Shown here piece after piece: positions 63,139 through 64,000 of a DNA stretch of 64,000 bases; within the stretch, counting starts at the first letter, position 1; each line of letters opens with the position of its first letter. The position numbers were made by a program, and so were the translations under genes. The stretch comes from Sphingomonas sp. PP-CC-1A-547. Lineage in GTDB: Bacteria > Pseudomonadota > Alphaproteobacteria > Sphingomonadales > Sphingomonadaceae. A model generated the notes under the pieces. It did not search any database and was not told the origin of the DNA. It saw only the letters and a list, made by a program, of their open reading frames with translations. Location: the NCBI RefSeq assembly GCF_003610375.1, contig NZ_RAPZ01000010.1:222161-286160 (forward strand). Reading direction: 5' to 3'.

Positions 63139-64000
63139 CGACGGTCTTCATCGATGGGGCTGTCGGCACGACCGGCCTCGAAATCCGCGACCGGCTTGCC
63201 GGACGGACCGACATCACGCTGGCGTTGCTGGCCGAGGACCGGCGCAAGGATCCGGCGGCACGGCGCGAGGCGCTCAACGATGCCGATTTCGTCATCCTCT
63301 GCCTGCCGGACGAGGCGTCGCGCGAAGCAGTCACGCTGATCGACAATGCGCGTACCCGCGTTATCGACGCATCGAGCGCACACCGCGTCGCTGCCGGCTG
63401 GACCTATGGCTTCCCCGAGTTGCCGGGCCAGGCCGAGAAAGTCGCGACCGCGATGCGCGTGTCCAACCCCGGCTGCTATCCCACTGGTTTCCTTGCGCTC
63501 GTCGCGCCTCTGGTTGCGGCCGGTCTCATCCCCGCCGACCTCCCACTAAGCGTCAACGCGACCTCGGGTTACTCAGGCGGCGGCAAGGCGATGATCGCGG
63601 CGTTCGAGAATGGCGAGCCTGCGACGGCCTTCCGCGCCTACGCGCTAGGCCTCGCGCACAAGCATATCGCAGAGATGACGCAGCATGCGGGCCTAACGCA
63701 CGCACCGATCTTCGCACCCGCCGTGGCGAACACCTACCGCGGCATGGTCGTCGAAGTGCCGTTGCACCTCCACTCCCTGCCCGGCCGCCCGACGCTCGCT
63801 GCGATCGAAGACGTGTTGCGCGCTGCGTTCGATGGCTCGAAGCTCGTCTCGGTTGCGCCCGGCGGTATCGGCTCGGTCGATATCGAGGAGAACGCAGGGA
63901 CCGATCGGCTGACGCTGCGCGTCTGCGGCAACGACGCGGTCGGTCATGCTCGGTTGGTCGCGACGCTCGACAATCTGGGCAAGGGCGCCGGCGGTGCCGC
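63135..64000 (+). CDS. argC: N-acetyl-gamma-glutamyl-phosphate reductase (partial)
   Basis: The gene runs past the window edge; 288 codons are present of the roughly 310 of the short type 2 ArgC. It reduces N-acetylglutamyl phosphate in arginine synthesis. The cofactor motif GAVGTTGLEI lies near residues 8-17 and the catalytic Cys114 in VSNPGCYPTGFL. The catalytic His is in AYALGLAHKHIAEM. The ATG overlaps the SH3 gene stop, so expression is coupled to the MarR-SH3 pair. Confidence 0.96.
   Translation, partial: MTTVFIDGAVGTTGLEIRDRLAGRTDITLALLAEDRRKDPAARREALNDADFVILCLPDEASREAVTLIDNARTRVIDASSAHRVAAGWTYGFPELPGQAEKVATAMRVSNPGCYPTGFLALVAPLVAAGLIPADLPLSVNATSGYSGGGKAMIAAFENGEPATAFRAYALGLAHKHIAEMTQHAGLTHAPIFAPAVANTYRGMVVEVPLHLHSLPGRPTLAAIEDVLRAAFDGSKLVSVAPGGIGSVDIEENAGTDRLTLRVCGNDAVGHARLVATLDNLGKGAGGA

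Overview
The window reads as a GC-rich alphaproteobacterial chromosome of the Sphingomonas type. The gene families and their order fit this group: UbiK, TspO, TlyA and Dxs-type housekeeping genes, ribosomal L13/S9, GyrA, PurL, BamB-Der, a large TonB-dependent receptor, a MarR regulator next to argC, and a Lrp/AsnC regulator. Another sphingomonad-like trait is the large number of short GC-rich inverted repeats between genes. The assignment rests on protein character and base composition, not on a 16S gene, which is absent. The window opens inside a metallo-hydrolase gene and closes inside argC. No rRNA operon, CRISPR array, prophage or transposase gene is seen.

Layout. 1-6.9 kb: L,D-transpeptidase, ClC exchanger, GH10 xylanase with a LacI-type operator, proC, a YbjN protein, ubiK and tspO. 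7-15.2 kb: tlyA, a small serine hydrolase, dxs with an overlapping 55-residue membrane protein, a GNAT, a merC-zur pair, heme A synthase and rplM-rpsI. 15.5-22.7 kb: polysaccharide deacetylase coupled to an unusual histidine kinase, an Lrp regulator, a TPR protein, yaaA with an SDR, and a small secreted protein. 22.8-28.4 kb: gyrA, DUF952, two divergent hydrolases and twin tRNA-Arg genes. 28.5-34.7 kb: a lipoprotein, a fused membrane/spermidine-synthase-like protein, GNAT, hemB, a lipid kinase and a cyclophilin. 34.8-38.9 kb: a tightly overlapping five-gene operon (ATP-grasp, flavin monooxygenase, MetN-, MetI- and MetQ-like transporter), probably for a sulfur- or amino-acid-related compound. 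38.9-45.4 kb: corA, a quinone-oxidoreductase-like enzyme, a stress-type Gly-rich protein under a likely EcfG promoter, tRNA-Ala, a HIRAN protein, a MoaB/CinA-like protein, map and DUF1842.

45.6-50.6 kb: purL is followed by about 1.5 kb of repeat-rich DNA. It holds a tandem duplication that carries a second copy of the purL 3' end, then three 158-bp direct repeats that each carry a copy of the start of the DUF418 gene. 50.6-57.3 kb: bfd-bfr iron storage, an Hpt protein, tusA-der, a yfgM/bamB pair, panB and a small membrane-protein gene broken by one frameshift. 57.5-64 kb: TonB receptor, pyrG, secG, a MarR regulator, an SH3-only relative of C40 peptidases, and argC.

The main unusual content is the repeat landscape. 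There are five copies of a 104-105-bp inverted repeat, seven copies of an exactly 57-bp palindrome and four copies of a roughly 105-111-bp element. I also report several gene remnants and regulatory sites. No wholly new multi-gene system is obvious. The best functional candidates are the ATP-grasp/monooxygenase/MetNIQ operon and the kinase-deacetylase pair.
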